Shown here one piece after another: positions 48,021 to 60,099 of a stretch of 64,000 nucleotides of DNA. The notes under the pieces are model-generated. The model did not search any database, was not told the DNA's origin, and worked only from the letters and a program-made list of their open reading frames with translations. Each line of letters starts with the position of its first letter. Position 1 is the first letter of the stretch. The translations under genes were made by a program, and so were the position numbers. Source of the stretch: Poecilobothrus nobilitatus (taxonomy: Eukaryota > Arthropoda > Insecta > Diptera > Dolichopodidae); NCBI GenBank assembly GCA_947095535.1, contig OX352774.1, positions 72,168,416 to 72,232,415 of the forward strand. Direction: 5' to 3'.

Positions 48021-49674
48021 ACTAAATTGGCAATGATTAATAGCAACAATGGGTTAGGACTCAGGAACTATATAAACAATGTAACAGAAACAAAAAACAA
48101 GTATTAAAGAAGAAGAAAAAAAAAAAAAGATAAAATGGAATGATATTACTAAAATAATTCGAGTATAGTCTTTGAATTATGAAGAATTTTCACACGTGAA
48201 CTTTTTAACTGAATAAAAATAAAACCTATATGCAAAAACTGTTTAGGATTGAGTTAAAATAAATCTTTCGGGGATTCCAATGAACACCAATTGACTTCGA
48301 GTTTTCATTTGGTTTATAGTTTATGTTGGACCTAATTTGAAATATGTACTTCACTAATGAGAAATATTGCGGTAACCTATAGAGATACCGATGTAGACAT
48401 TAACTTGTCGCCAAAAATACATACATATGTATACACTGAAATCACTGATACTAAATGTTTTCCTTTTGGAGGAATTTCTATTGACTAAAAAGTCATCAGA
48501 TAGTTTATAGACAGTCTTCCACTTTAAGAAAATAATCAAAATATCTAAGGTTTACTTGTGATATACTAATATATATAATTTTATTTATTTACCAAATTTA
48601 TTTTAGTTGTAAAATTACCTTAAAATGTAATTGATTTTTGTTTTTTTTTTTTTTTGAAAAAAACAATTTAAGTACCACATCTTTTTGAAATCATAAAATA
48701 AATATTTAAACTAATGAATGAACTAATTAATTAAAGCTTACAGAAATGTATGTACTATATATGCATATACGTACTACAAATGTATGTACTATATATGCAT
48801 ATACGAAATGTTTGCAATTCATTACAGTAAATCATAAATTAAATTTCCTGCTACTGTTTACATAACATTTGCAAATAATTTTTTAAAATAATTTTTTTAT
48901 TATTCTTTGGTTTTTTAAAATAAAAATTTATGCTCGATGTAAAAATTTAATATGAGTATCGTATACTGCAAATTAATTGTTGTTTTTTTTAATTGTATAA
49001 ACTAACATATAGGCAGATATAGATATGGATTATTGAGGTAAATAGTAATTATTGCAATTTATATTTGACAGATGACTGACTTTTATAATCTGTTTTCTGG
49101 TTAATGTTAAAATAAAAAAAATTTTTTTTGTTAAAATATTATTTAGAAATAGGTACAAGAAAATTTGTTGAAATAGGAAACTATGGTTAACTGACATTTT
49201 TTATTTGTTTTTGTTTTGCATAAATATGATTTTTTTTTTTTTCAAAATATGCGGAGGAGGTTCTTTTTTAATTTGGAATTAATTGTTTCAATCACGTAAA
49301 AGTCTTTTTAAAATGTTGTATAATTATATAATATGTAGGTTAAAGTTTTACATTATCGAATTGTTTTTAGTAGTTCTAAGAAAAATCAATTTAATTTGTA
49401 AATGACGAACGTTATATGGATTCTTACAAATTGTGTTCTCAAACTCTAACAAAATTATTTAAAAGATTCTTAAATATTAGGGGTATTTACAACTTGGTGT
49501 TCCATTTGTATTCCATTTTAAAGTGTTTAATTTGTATTGCATTTTAATACTTTAATATCGTTAACGGGCATAGACTAATATGGTTAGTTTAGGAGTTGGA
49601 CTGATAACACTAAATGTCAAAGGAACAGCGATTATAGCTGATTTTATTTTACAAATTTCTAAATAAAAATTATT
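48021..49674. other. AT-rich stretch with a local duplication
   Basis: A 34-base step duplication of AATGTATGTACTATATATGC then ATATACG lies at 48,745-48,805. The region at about 48,240-48,540 is slightly less AT-biased and unassigned. No gene seen. Confidence 0.5.
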
Positions 49675-49812
49675 CAGCCACAATGGTGTAGTGGTTAAGA
49701 CACCGGCCTTTCATACGAAAAGTCTCGGATTCAAACCCCAGCTGGGTCATATAGATTAATAAAAAATAATATAGATTTTTCTTATAATATATTATTAGTA
49801 TATAATTAAATT
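49675..49812 (+). repeat. SINE-B copy 3 (best tRNA-like head)
   Basis: CAGCCACAATGGTGTAGTGG with TTAAG gives a good A box (TGGTGTAGTGG). ACACCGGCCTTTCATACG is the anticodon region and GGATTCAAACCCC the B box, followed by AGCTGGGTC. The tail CATATAGATTAATAAAAAAT, then ATATAGATTTTTCTTATAAT, is shared with the copy at 22.9 kb. The acceptor-stem ends do not pair as in a functional tRNA and there is a family-specific tail, so it is called a SINE. Internal Pol III promoter boxes look intact, so it could still be transcribed. Confidence 0.88.
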
Positions 49813-49967
49813 AAAAAGAAGTACCTATATATATGTCCTATAAATTATAATTAATATTATATTGCAAAATATATATAATAAAAATAATAATAAATCATAA
49901 TTCTTGTATAAGACAATAGATAGCGTAGAAATAAAAAAGAAACGTCTTTCTTGTACAAAATAAATAA

Positions 49968-50098
49968 CTACAGCCGAGTAATCAATAAACAGCAAGTGAA
50001 ATAATGATTTACGAAACTGGCTTAGTGTAATTAATGATTCACGAAACTGAAGCTTAGTCAAATATGAATAATAAATGAGGAGTGGCAAGGAAAAAAAG
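49968..50098 (+). repeat. Family G repeat, copy 3
   Basis: CTACAGCCGAGTAATCAATA, ATGATTTACGAAACTGGCTT, an internal repeat TTAATGATTCACGAAACTG, GAAGCTTAGTCAAATATGAA, TAATAAATGAGGAGTGGCAA, then GGAAAAAAAG. This is the longest copy. It starts like copy 1 (ACAGCCNAGTAATCAA) and ends like copies 2 and 4. The middle GATT(T/C)ACGAAACTG block is present twice. Confidence 0.7.
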
Positions 50099-50351
50099 TA
50101 GATTACTTAATTACATATTTACTCCTATTATTTTCCGTTCGTTTTTTTTTTTTATTTTTTTTTTATAAATATTAAAATGGTAGTTTTAAAAAAAATTAAT
50201 CCAATAGCAATAACACATCTTGTTTTTGTTGTTCTGTTTTTTTTTTGTCTTTTTCCCGTCCTGTTCGCCACAGTAAACTTTCATATTTAAGAAACGTGGG
50301 GTCTGCAGCCAGATTCCTTTAACATAGAATTTGGCTAAGTGCTTTTTCGCT

Positions 50352-50567
50352 TGTTTCACTATAGTGTGATAGTTGTAGGTGTGACTAGTGCGAATAATGA
50401 CTATAGTGTGATTAGTTCTAGCTATAGTGTGATAGTTCTAGGTGCGGATTTCTAGTGCAAATATGGTCAATAATGATGCATATATGGGAATAATGACTAT
50501 AGTGTGATTAGTTCTAGCTATAGTGTGATAGTTCTAGGTGCGGATTTCTAGTGCAAATATGGTCAAT
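50352..50567. repeat. 96-bp tandem duplication with CTATAGTGTGAT sub-repeats
   Basis: The 79 bases from AATAATGACTATAGTG to ATATGGTCAAT at 50,393-50,471 are repeated without change at 50,489-50,567 (period 96). Inside each unit the 12-mer CTATAGTGTGAT occurs twice, and once more upstream at about 50,359. Identity of the two units points to a recent event. Confidence 0.9.
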
Positions 50568-52315
50568 TTGTCACTCGATTCCTGAGAAACCTGAGTGGGC
50601 GAGGCTAAATTACGCTTGATCTTACTTAATGTTTTCTTTAATTTTAAATTGAAAAACAAAACCAAGTTCAATAATTCATATATTATTTAATCATTTTTTT
50701 GGGTTGGGATTATTTTCATCCAGTAATGCAATTAAATTGGGTTAATTAAATTTTTAAAAATTCGAACTTTAATATCAGAAATAATCTCTTGATTATTTTG
50801 AAATCTTTTAATAATTAAACTGAAATTATCATGTTAGCACATTATTAATAGTATTTTATCAGTATATAGGTATCAATTTTAGAAAGCAACATGTTATGTT
50901 TTTGATAATCTTTTAGGAGTATTAGTACCTAATTAATTAATTATCATCATATATTGAATCTTTTAAAATCAAAACAAAACATTATTTCTTTAAGTTGACT
51001 TAATTAAAAAAAATTAATAAAAATATATACGTAATATATAAGTTAATAAATAACAACAGCTACATATATAGCATTTTATGAATGTTAAAACGATTGATAA
51101 TAAAAACTCGTTATGGCAATAATATGATGAATAAAATCTATGATCAAGTTCATATAAGCGGCAAATAAAAAAAAAATTGTTTAGATAATTTTGAAATAAA
51201 AAAAAAAAAAAACAAGTTAATAAATGAATGAATGATTCATTTATGTTATATGAAATTATTGTTATAAAGCAGCCTATAAGAATCGGTTGAATGAATCATA
51301 AACATTTTGAGGTTATGTTAATGAATTAAATATTAGCTTTCTGTTGTGAATACTGCAATAAATATATTTACATATTTACTAAAGTGGCGAATAATTTAAA
51401 TTTTAAAATTATTTATATTCATTAAAGTAAATAAAGATAATATTTTAATATATTTAAAATTAAAGCCTGTTATGGAAAGAATAATTTTATTAAGTGCAGT
51501 TTATTATTAATAAAAAAAAAAAAAACAGAATGAGATCAGACTCTTGCTAATTTTAACGTAGTATGGAAATCGATTAATCGAATAAAAAAAAAAAGAAAAA
51601 ACAGTAAAAATATTATTTATAAAATAATTATTGTCAATTGCCATTAAATATTAATTTGTGTCGTCTTATTCAAAAATCATTTTCCAATAAATTAATTTTT
51701 TGTTATATTGCATTTAACAGTGAATCATTAAACTGTGACATAAATGATAGATATAATAACAGAAAGTTGTTAGTAAAAAAGAAAAAAACATTAAATATGT
51801 GAATTAAATGTTTAACCGTGACATAAATATTACAAAGACTTAATGTAACTTAATGTTGCATCTAGAAAATGTTATACATATTATAGTAATATAGATAAAG
51901 TAATCTAAATCTATAGAAAAGTAATGACATTTTAAAGTGCGTATTGGAAAATATGTCTGTGAAAATATTCATTTTAGAACAATATTTATTATATAAATAC
52001 ATACTAAACAAATTATCAATTCTCTTTAGTTTTTACTTGAATTATATGATTTTTATATCAGAAAAATCATTTTTACTTGAAACTATTTAAATTTGTTCAA
52101 CATTTAAATCGTTCTAGTTACACCTATAATAATTGATGCCTTTACGAGTAATTACTAAAAACAAAATTCAAATAAAATTGTATGCTATCAATATTGATCG
52201 ATGATATCAATATGATGGTAAAATATGCATTTAAAATTGCCCATTACTATTTAATTTTATAAAATCTCCAAATGATTTCGTCTTAAATTACTTAAATAAA
52301 TACATGATATATGTA
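50568..52315. other. AT-rich non-coding stretch
   Basis: Nothing recognised apart from homopolymer runs. Confidence 0.55.
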
Positions 52316-52705
52316 TATAAATACATATATATTCTGGGAAAAGCGTATAACCAATTTTACCAAAATTATAGAACTCCAATTTTACCAAAATTATCAAATT
52401 ATTGGAACTATAGATTTTGTAACCAATTTCTTAATTATTTCTTTATATACATATTTCAGCATTCAAGCATTAAAAATAGAGGGCTAACTAAATTTTTGTA
52501 CTAATTATATTTTACCAAATTAACTAAAATTTTGTACTAATTATATTTTTAAAATCCAGCACGTAATAATAATACAAGTTTTTGATAAAAAATTTTAGAA
52601 GAAAATAAAATATTGAAAAAATAAGTTACAATATTAAAATATTAAAATTTTAAGAAATAAAATTAAAAAACTTAAGATTTGGGTACGATCTCATACTTCA
52701 ATTAT
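52316..52705 (+). repeat. Family D repeat, copy 4
   Basis: ATATTCTGGGAAAAGCGTAT, AACCAATTTTACC, AAAATTATCAAATTATTGGA, then CATTCAAGCATTAAAAATAG, and finally ATTTTAAGAAATAAAATTAA and AAGATTTGGGTACGATC. The order parallels 8,262-8,700 throughout, and the first 40 bases parallel the palindrome at 44.3 kb. A CTAATTATATTTT direct repeat is inserted at about 52,500-52,545. Confidence 0.55.
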
Positions 52706-54650
52706 TTCGATTTATATAGCTGGTCTTTCTCTATATATGCACATCCACTTGCAAATCATCATTCATCTAAGTAAGACAATTTTAGTTTGTTACCACAAAC
52801 CAGTGCACTTTATTTCTTATTGTTTTAATCTTTCAAAATATATAACGATGTCCTCATCCACAATTTATTTCACTTTTTTTTTTCTCATATAGGCAAACTG
52901 ATTCAACCGATTGATTTCAAAACACAATAATTCATATAATAATATTTTAGATACATTCTAATCAATAAAAATAAATTGTAGTTGTCTTAAAAGTATTTGG
53001 TAAACCAAAATTGCAAGTTTTATTAATTTTAATACATATATAGTTAATTAACCTTTTATAATTCAAATTAACATTCACAGAAGCTTTACATCACAACTTT
53101 TTTTTGTAATTATGTATTTATTAATTTTTTTTCATTTTTTATTTAATAATTTTATTTGTTATCCATATATAAAATATAAAAGAAAATTTTTTTTTTATAA
53201 TTTTGACACATCATTACTACCTCATTAATTGTTAGTGCTATCATTTTAATGTTCCCTGAAAACAAAAATAAAATAAATAAAATGCTGTCAATCAATAAAA
53301 TAAATTTATTTAAAAAAAAAAAATTTAATTTTTATTTAAAAACTTATTTTAAAAAAAATTAGTTTAAAAAACGCCTTGTAGTAAAGTTTTATTGCTTAGC
53401 CTAAGCTTGGTTCAATGAAATCTTAATGTGTGTGATAATCTTTTGTAAAAATGGTTTTTTTTTTTTTTAAATGTGATATAAAATTTGTGGTTATATCATC
53501 CGTATAGAAAATCTACAAAAATAAATTAAAATAATTTTTAATGTTTACAAAAAATATTTCTATATGGTATTTAAATACTTAATATGCTATCATTTAAAAT
53601 TAAATGGATTAAATTTTGAAATTTTTTTTCTTTGCTTTTGTAAAAAACAAAAAAAAAAACAAAAAATAATAAATGGATAAAATTTGCAAACAATCGGTTA
53701 AAATTTGAATTAATTTCAAAAGATTTGTTTTCATTAAATCTTTTCTTTTTCACAGTCTTAAAAACTCAACTCAAACAAAACCGTTTCAAAATTAAATATG
53801 TGTACATACGAGTATGTATATAAGTATCCCAAGAGTCAAAACTTTTGATTTTAATGGTTTGGCAATGAAAACTGAAAACAAGCTGAAAACTATAGAAATT
53901 ACTAGAGAAATAAAGGGGTTAAATATTTTAGTACAAAGAATCTATACATTATATGGATTATTTTAATTAATGTTAAAATCATAATACATATATATATGTA
54001 TGTTGAATAATTTGGATTATAATAATTGTATAGATACAAATTACCGTATGAATAATCTTTCTTCCATCTTATTATTGATCAATGAAGAAAAATATTGCAA
54101 TAATGATGTAAAAATTAGTAAAAAAGAAAAACCTTAAAAAAAATTAATGTTACAGATTACAAATTAGTGGATAAAGAAGTTGTCAATTATCGTTTAAAAT
54201 TTCCTTAAGAACTTAAAGAAAATTGCAGTCTTTTGCATCTGTTTTTGTTTTACTGAAAATTTTTCTAAAGATTCTTAGTTACTTATTTAAAAAATTAAAG
54301 ACCATTTAAAGCTATACTTAATTTGATGATTTACATTATAATTTAATTTGAAATTATATATGTAAGTATTTTAAGTCCAATTTTACTTCACATCAAAAAT
54401 AAACTTAGAAAAGGCGTCAAGTGATAAAAGTGTTTTTTTATACTTATATAATATATGCATACATACCTTATGTTTATATGAAAACTAATAATCTGAATGC
54501 AGTCAACGTCTAACAGTAAATAATAAAAGTCATAATAAAGCTCTGAAAGACAGCTTTCTGTCATATTCTTATTTCAAATAAAATATTTTCCAAAAATAAA
54601 ATCAAAGAAATGTGTTTTGTTTTTCACAATTATAATTTATAATGGTTTGT
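52706..54650. other. AT-rich non-coding stretch
   Basis: Nothing recognised. The frame at 53,571-53,753 is an F/K/N-rich AT translation. Confidence 0.5.
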
Positions 54651-54658
54651 CTTGTCGC

Positions 54659-55360
54659 TAGGGTTTCTGAAAACTCGGGTTATCAGGACTCGTCGAAACG
54701 GTTAAAGTTTTGGAGTTCAATAACAATTTTCATAGCTGAAGATCTTTGTAACAAAGAAACTTATTAAAATTTGTTATTTTGCCCAGAACTCTCAGTTAAA
54801 TTGCACAAATTTTACGTTCAAATAATTTACACAAATTTTCACCAATATGATTAGCTGTTTACATTTTCATTTTTCAATGTTATTTGTGTAAACTTTCACT
54901 TTAATCAGCAATGATGGAAAATGAAGAGGAATCTTAATTTCAATCAGACAAATTAGTGTCAGTAGCAATGTGTATAATTTAAAACAAATAAAGCATAAAC
55001 CTAGCTTGGGTAATTTAAGAAAGAGTATAAACCATGCTTAAAAAATACGGATTGCATATATCTTATATAATAGCTATGAATAATTTTTTTAAAACTTTAG
55101 AGTTAGAATAGTTTTTTTTTTAATAAGAAATAGATTTTAAAATTTTTTTTATATGTATGTATTTACTTGCTATTTCGTTGCTTTGATTATTTTTAAAAAT
55201 TTACTTATTTGCTTGCTTTGATTATTTTAAAAAATTTATTGGTTTTTCCTCAATTTTAAAAATTTTGATTAGTCGAGTATTAGAGTCGAGTCCCGAGTCC
55301 GAATAACTACTCAAATACTCGGCGAGTCCGATTCCGAGTCGAATCGAGTCAGAAACCCTA
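54659..55360. mobile_element. Non-autonomous hAT element with 8-bp target-site duplication
   Basis: The ends are perfect inverted repeats, TAGGGTTTCTGA and TCAGAAACCCTA. They are flanked by an identical 8-base CTTGTCGC (54,651-54,658 and 55,361-55,368). TAGGG-type ends and 8-bp duplications are characteristic of the hAT superfamily. Beside both ends are CGAGTC/GACTCG units, dense at the right end (about 55,272-55,350), such as AGTCGAGTCCCGAGTCCG; these resemble subterminal transposase-binding repeats. The inside (702 bases in all) is AT-rich and lacks any transposase motif, so the element depends on a relative. Confidence 0.9.
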
Positions 55361-55368
55361 CTTGTCGC

Positions 55369-56985
55369 TGTCGCGATTGTTAAAAATTAACTATGTATTG
55401 TCGTTGATTACATGAGGTTTATGCACCTTTATTTTTAAAAACATAAAATTAAAAAAAATTTATTAAATAAAATAAAATCTGTTCAATTAGAAAAAAAAAT
55501 TTTTTTTTTTTAAATATACACGGCAACGCAAAACTATGTATGCACATGCACATAAAAAAATTATACGACAACAACCACGACTTATTATTTTCAGCGGTAA
55601 ATTTAATAAATATTTTGATTTTATGAAAGTCAAAACATTTTTGTTTACTTTACAATACATTCGCATAATATGTATAAGTCATTTTAAATATTAAAATTAT
55701 TTTGTTTATTTGTACTTTTATTATAATAATGATTTATTTTTAATAAAAAAAAAAAAAAAAATTTAAAATTAAAATATATTTTAATATATTGTAAAGAATT
55801 GTTATTTCAAGATAAATTTGTTTAAATATTTTTAAACAGCTTTTTGATTAATTGTCATTAAACGGTATATAGCGGGAAGGGAAGGTAAAAATATTTATTT
55901 AAGTATTGAAGGATGTGTAATATGTTTAGTAAAATATAAAAAATAATAAGTAATAAACAAAATTTTTGTTAAAAACAAAAGTAAATATTAAGTAGTTATT
56001 TTCATTAAATTTATACAAAATGTGAAACTATCGTTATAATAATGAAATTAATTTTTTTTTATTAAAATCAGAAAAAAATTTCTACTTTAAAAAATAATTT
56101 ATATTAACTAATATTTATATTGAACTGTTTTATGCTAACTGTTCTTGCTTGATTAGAAGAATAAATCTTTAATAAATTTTTTTTTTAATATTCAATTTAA
56201 ACAATTTTTTTTTTATTTTTTTCTTTCAGGTAAGCTTAAATTTTTAGAGATGATAAAAGATAAATGTAAATATAAACGATAAAAATTGAAAATCTTAAGT
56301 TTCAATGGAAATTCCTTATATAATTTCTAGTAAGTTAAATACATACATATTATGTAAATTAATAACAAAAACTATTATAATTTTAAACTGAAAACTTAAA
56401 ATCAAAACTTATAACTTAAACTAAAATTATACTTAACATAAATTGTACTTAACATAAATTATACTTAAACTAAAGTCGTTTCACATAGATAATGTGAAAC
56501 TACTTTAGTTTAAAATTTTTAATAATTCTTTAACGCCGGTTTTCTTTGTACATACAATACATACATGAGTATTGAGTAGGGCAACGTAAATTATGAGAAA
56601 TTTCGAACTCTGTATAAATTAGTATAGGGCGCATCGGCATGGTATTAATGTATTATTAAAAGAGATCAAAATAAGAAAAAATATAATTAAGATATAATTA
56701 AAAGAGAGAATTTACTAAATTACTTAATCTCCTAAAATCTTAAAGGTGAAATAAATTATTACAATGGAAATTATTTTGGTACTTGGAATTGCAGTGAATT
56801 GCAGTACAGTAGCATTAATTATACAAAAATTGCTTATAGATATATAATATTATTGAATTTCTTATAAATTCTATAAGTTGTTTAGATTTCATTATGGCGA
56901 GAAAAAGAGAGTATTTTGTTTTCAGTCACCTATAATAATTAGTACGCTAAGTGTAATATCAATTTTTTGGAAACTCTCTTTTTTC
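55369..56985. other. AT-rich stretch containing a candidate ratchet site
   Basis: AT-rich DNA with TACTTAACATAAATT/ATACTTAAACTAAA tandem-like units at about 56,405-56,480. The only notable signal is the splice-site pair at 56,229/56,230, listed separately. Confidence 0.5.
56205..56236 (+). promoter_or_regulatory. Candidate recursive-splicing (ratchet) site
   Basis: A long pyrimidine tract (TTTTTTTTTATTTTTTCTTT) runs straight into CAG|GTAAGC, so a strong 3' splice site and a strong 5' splice site touch with no exon between. That is the known form of zero-length ratchet points in long fly introns. It implies a plus-strand gene whose intron spans this position. Chance occurrence cannot be excluded in poly-T-rich DNA. 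Confidence 0.5.
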
Positions 56986-56993
56986 ATTCCTAG

Positions 56994-58067
56994 CAGTGAT
57001 GTTATAGCGTCGTATTTATCGTATTTTGTATGAATTTCAAAGGCAAAATACGATGCACGATTTTTAGTCTTATTTTGAGAAAAAAATACGATTTTGACCC
57101 AAAACAAGGAAAAATATGATTTTGACCCAAAACAAAAAAATATGTATATACATATATATGTAGTTAGAATAATATTGTTACAAGTTACAACTATATAATA
57201 TACAATTTTCATCAATATTCAATAATTCAATATTTCAATATGTCAAAGATAGTTTATTTTCTAAATTTTAATAAGGGTTGGTATACGAGTCTATTTTTAT
57301 TTTCAAATCTAGTCTCGCCATCAGATTTTCAAACTATTGATTCAGGATTTCTGGAAATTAAAAATCTTGATTTTGTAAATATATTTGGCGAATCTCTCGA
57401 AAAAATTGGCTTAAAGAGTTTTGGAACCAAATTTCTAGAATTAAGAGAAATTATGGGCAGTTTTCATTTCCGTTGATATTAAAATTTATTTTTCATTTGT
57501 TATTCTTGTCCCATTCTTCTGCAAATGTAGAACGTATTTTCTCGCAAATAAGGTACGTTGTTCTATTTATGAAATAATTTTTTTGTTTATTATGTTCTTA
57601 TATTTAAAGATATATGTATATTATATAGCTAAGTTACCAAACTCAAGTTACATTATTTTTTGCAATGCGCAAAGTGTAATTATATTTATATTTTTGAAAT
57701 AAGGTTTTTGTTGAATTTATGAACTAATTTTTTTTGTTTATTTTATAAAATACATATTTTTAAAATTATTTTTTCTTTTATTTAAGTATTTTACCACTTC
57801 ATAAATACAGCAACAAAAGGTTAGCCCGATTTCTTAATAAAGTTTTTATTTTGAACTGTTTTTTGACAGGATTTTACACCAAAAACTTGTTGACTGAATA
57901 TTTTGACCAGATTTTTTAAAATTTTTCCCAGTCAAACGTTCAAATTTGACCGGATTGAAAATTTTGAAGTGGCAACACTGGTAGTCATTGCAAAATACAA
58001 AATACGATAAATACGATTTTGAAACGATTTAGTGTACGATTTGAAAAAAAATTCTATAACAACACTG
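56994..58067 (+). mobile_element. Decayed hAT transposon with 8-bp target-site duplication
   Basis: The left end CAGTGATGTTATAG and the right end (reverse complement) CAGTGTTGTTATAG match at 13 of 14 positions. ATTCCTAG flanks both sides (56,986-56,993 and 58,068-58,075). CAGTG-type ends with 8-bp duplications are classic hAT. Inside the ends, AAATACGATTTT / CGTATTTATCGTATTTTGTA units are repeated on both sides. The total of 1,074 bases is much shorter than an autonomous hAT (about 2.5-4 kb); a transposase remnant is present in the middle. Confidence 0.92.
57240..57577 (+). pseudogene. hAT transposase C-terminal remnant (dimerisation domain)
   Basis: A 78-codon frame (57,240-57,476) reads into a second frame after a shift at about 57,450. 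The second frame contains FPLILKFIFHLLFLSHSS, then ANVERIFSQI, and stops at 57,575-57,577. S-SSA-VERIFS is the signature of the hAT C-terminal dimerisation domain. The DDE catalytic residues, zinc-finger BED domain and N-terminal half are not present. It lies inside the hAT ends at 56,994 and 58,067 in plus orientation. The product is non-functional. A partial repeat of the 57,545-57,600 stretch recurs at about 57,695-57,750. Confidence 0.8.
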
Positions 58068-58262
58068 ATTCCTAGATTTTTTATTAACCAGTTGGTTTAT
58101 TGTATGTAAACATTTTATACACATTCCGTATTATTAATAAATTTTTAAGGTGCAATAAGAATCCTCTTGAAATGCGTCTTACTACTTCGATTTATAAATT
58201 TATTTATTTTCTAACCTTTTATATTTATTTTTCATATTAGCCTTATGTAATAAATAATCAAA

Positions 58263-58800
58263 CCAGAGCCTCAAGTTGCATGGGTAATGCGTTCCAGAGA
58301 AATGCGACGCATCTCGAAAACGACGCAACTCGAAATTTATTTTTTTAATACTGTTTTCGCATTCAAATTTATTTTAAATAAAACTAATATAAAATTAATA
58401 ATTTTGATAATACGTATTTATTAAACCAACACATTCATTATATGTTCATATTTATATACATAAATAAATAGAAAGTTGAACAAATTCTGAATGTTGAACG
58501 AACAAATGAAAGAATGTAGCACAAAATTCTTTTATTTTTTTAATTTATCTATTCTTTATAGTCAGGGAATTCCCTTTTTCTATATTTTTGTGTGACATAA
58601 TACATATGTATGTACATATATGTTTTGCCATACAAATGAAGACAAAAAGAAGATGAATTTTTTGTCTTAATTTTGTCATAACGTCGATTTTATTTCAAGT
58701 TGCCAAATTTTGAGTTGCTTTCAAAATACGACGCAATTCAAAATTATGGTGTTAAAATTTTTAGCGACGCAAGTTGAAACGACGCAACTCGAGGCTCTAG
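58263..58800. mobile_element. Fold-back element with CGACGCAACTCGAA repeats
   Basis: Left CCAGAGCCTCAAGTTGCATG and right (reverse complement) CTAGAGCCTCGAGTTGCGTC are inverted copies, with a few differences. The motif CGACGCAACTCGAA or close variants occurs about six times, three near each end, in inverted orientations on the two sides. The centre is AT-rich with no ORF. No convincing target-site duplication was found, so the superfamily is open. It begins about 190 bases after the end of the hAT element. Confidence 0.7.
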
Positions 58801-60099
58801 TATAGTTGCTATTTTTTTTTTCTAAATTATTTAGTATTAATTCCATATCCTATTAAAAAATTCCCTACCTTATTAAAAAAATATACTCATTTCTTAAAAT
58901 ACACAAACATACATATGTACATACAATAAAGCATTTTTACGTTTGTTTGTAAAATAGATATAATACAGTTAAATATTTGTATTTCATTATTATGTTTTTT
59001 TTTTATTTAATTCTTATTTCTTACCTACATATATAAAAAGGTGGATATTCTAATAATGAATCCATTATAATATACATACAGACATACATATCTACTTATA
59101 TGTTATAAAAGAAAATGATAACAAATAAAAAAAAACATACTTTAATGTTGAATGTCAGCACTAGAGGTCTAGATCGCCGTGAAATGTCGTGAGATTGTTT
59201 TGTCAGTTGATATTCCATTAAAATATTTTAAAAACAATGTACAAAAATGTACAATTTTGTTTTTTGTTACTTTTTAGGGAAGGTAAATTTTTTTTATTTG
59301 TGTAAAAAAAAAAACATCTTCACCTTTTTCAACTCAGGTCTCTTATGATAGTTTTAATATTATTTACTATTTTCTGTAAGTTTCTTTTTTTTTATTACAA
59401 TAATTGAACGTGTTAAAATTTTATTTGCTACAAAAATAGGGCTTTATAATTTCTTTTATATTTTTTTTTGTTGTTTTTGAAAATTTTCTATAAATTTATG
59501 TGGTGGCCTTTGAATTGTCCATGATTACGATCTGTCTATTGGTTTCTTAAAATCAAAAGAAAAGAAAATAAAATTACTAATATAAAAAATAAAATAAAAA
59601 TGTAAAACACGATTCTTAAAAAGACTCTATTATACTGTCTTTTTTTTTTTTGTTTATTATTTAAGAGTAGGTGAATTTCAAAATTGATCTGGATAGGATA
59701 AAAAACAAATAAGTTAGCAATGTCTTATAACAAGCAGTTTATTTAGTAGTTGTTATAAAAATCAAAAATTGTTATAAAAACAAAATTATCTTAAAAATAA
59801 TTTATTTATTTTAATATTATACAAATTAAATGTTATAAGCAAAATATTATAATTATTAGTATATGTATATATCAGTAAATCACTTTTTCAGTAATTTGTG
59901 TTCCAATTAAAAATGTTTGTGACTGGTGCAAAATTTGGACTTGTACTCCCCAATCTCTAAAAAGAAGAAATTATTTTTATTTATTTATTTATATTAATAC
60001 TACAAATCATATAAAATAATGCAATATGTACTACTAAATGAACGGCAGGCTACTAAGGTTATTATTATACGTCGAATACTATTATGAATTTATACAGTA
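58801..60099. other. AT-rich non-coding stretch
   Basis: Nothing recognised. A slightly less AT-biased piece (CTAGAGGTCTAGATCGCCGT at about 59,162) has no partner. Confidence 0.5.

Noticed and set aside
49675..49750. Possible functional tRNA gene
   Set aside because: A and B boxes are good, but the acceptor-stem ends do not pair, and the tail is shared with another copy at 22.9 kb, so it is a SINE.
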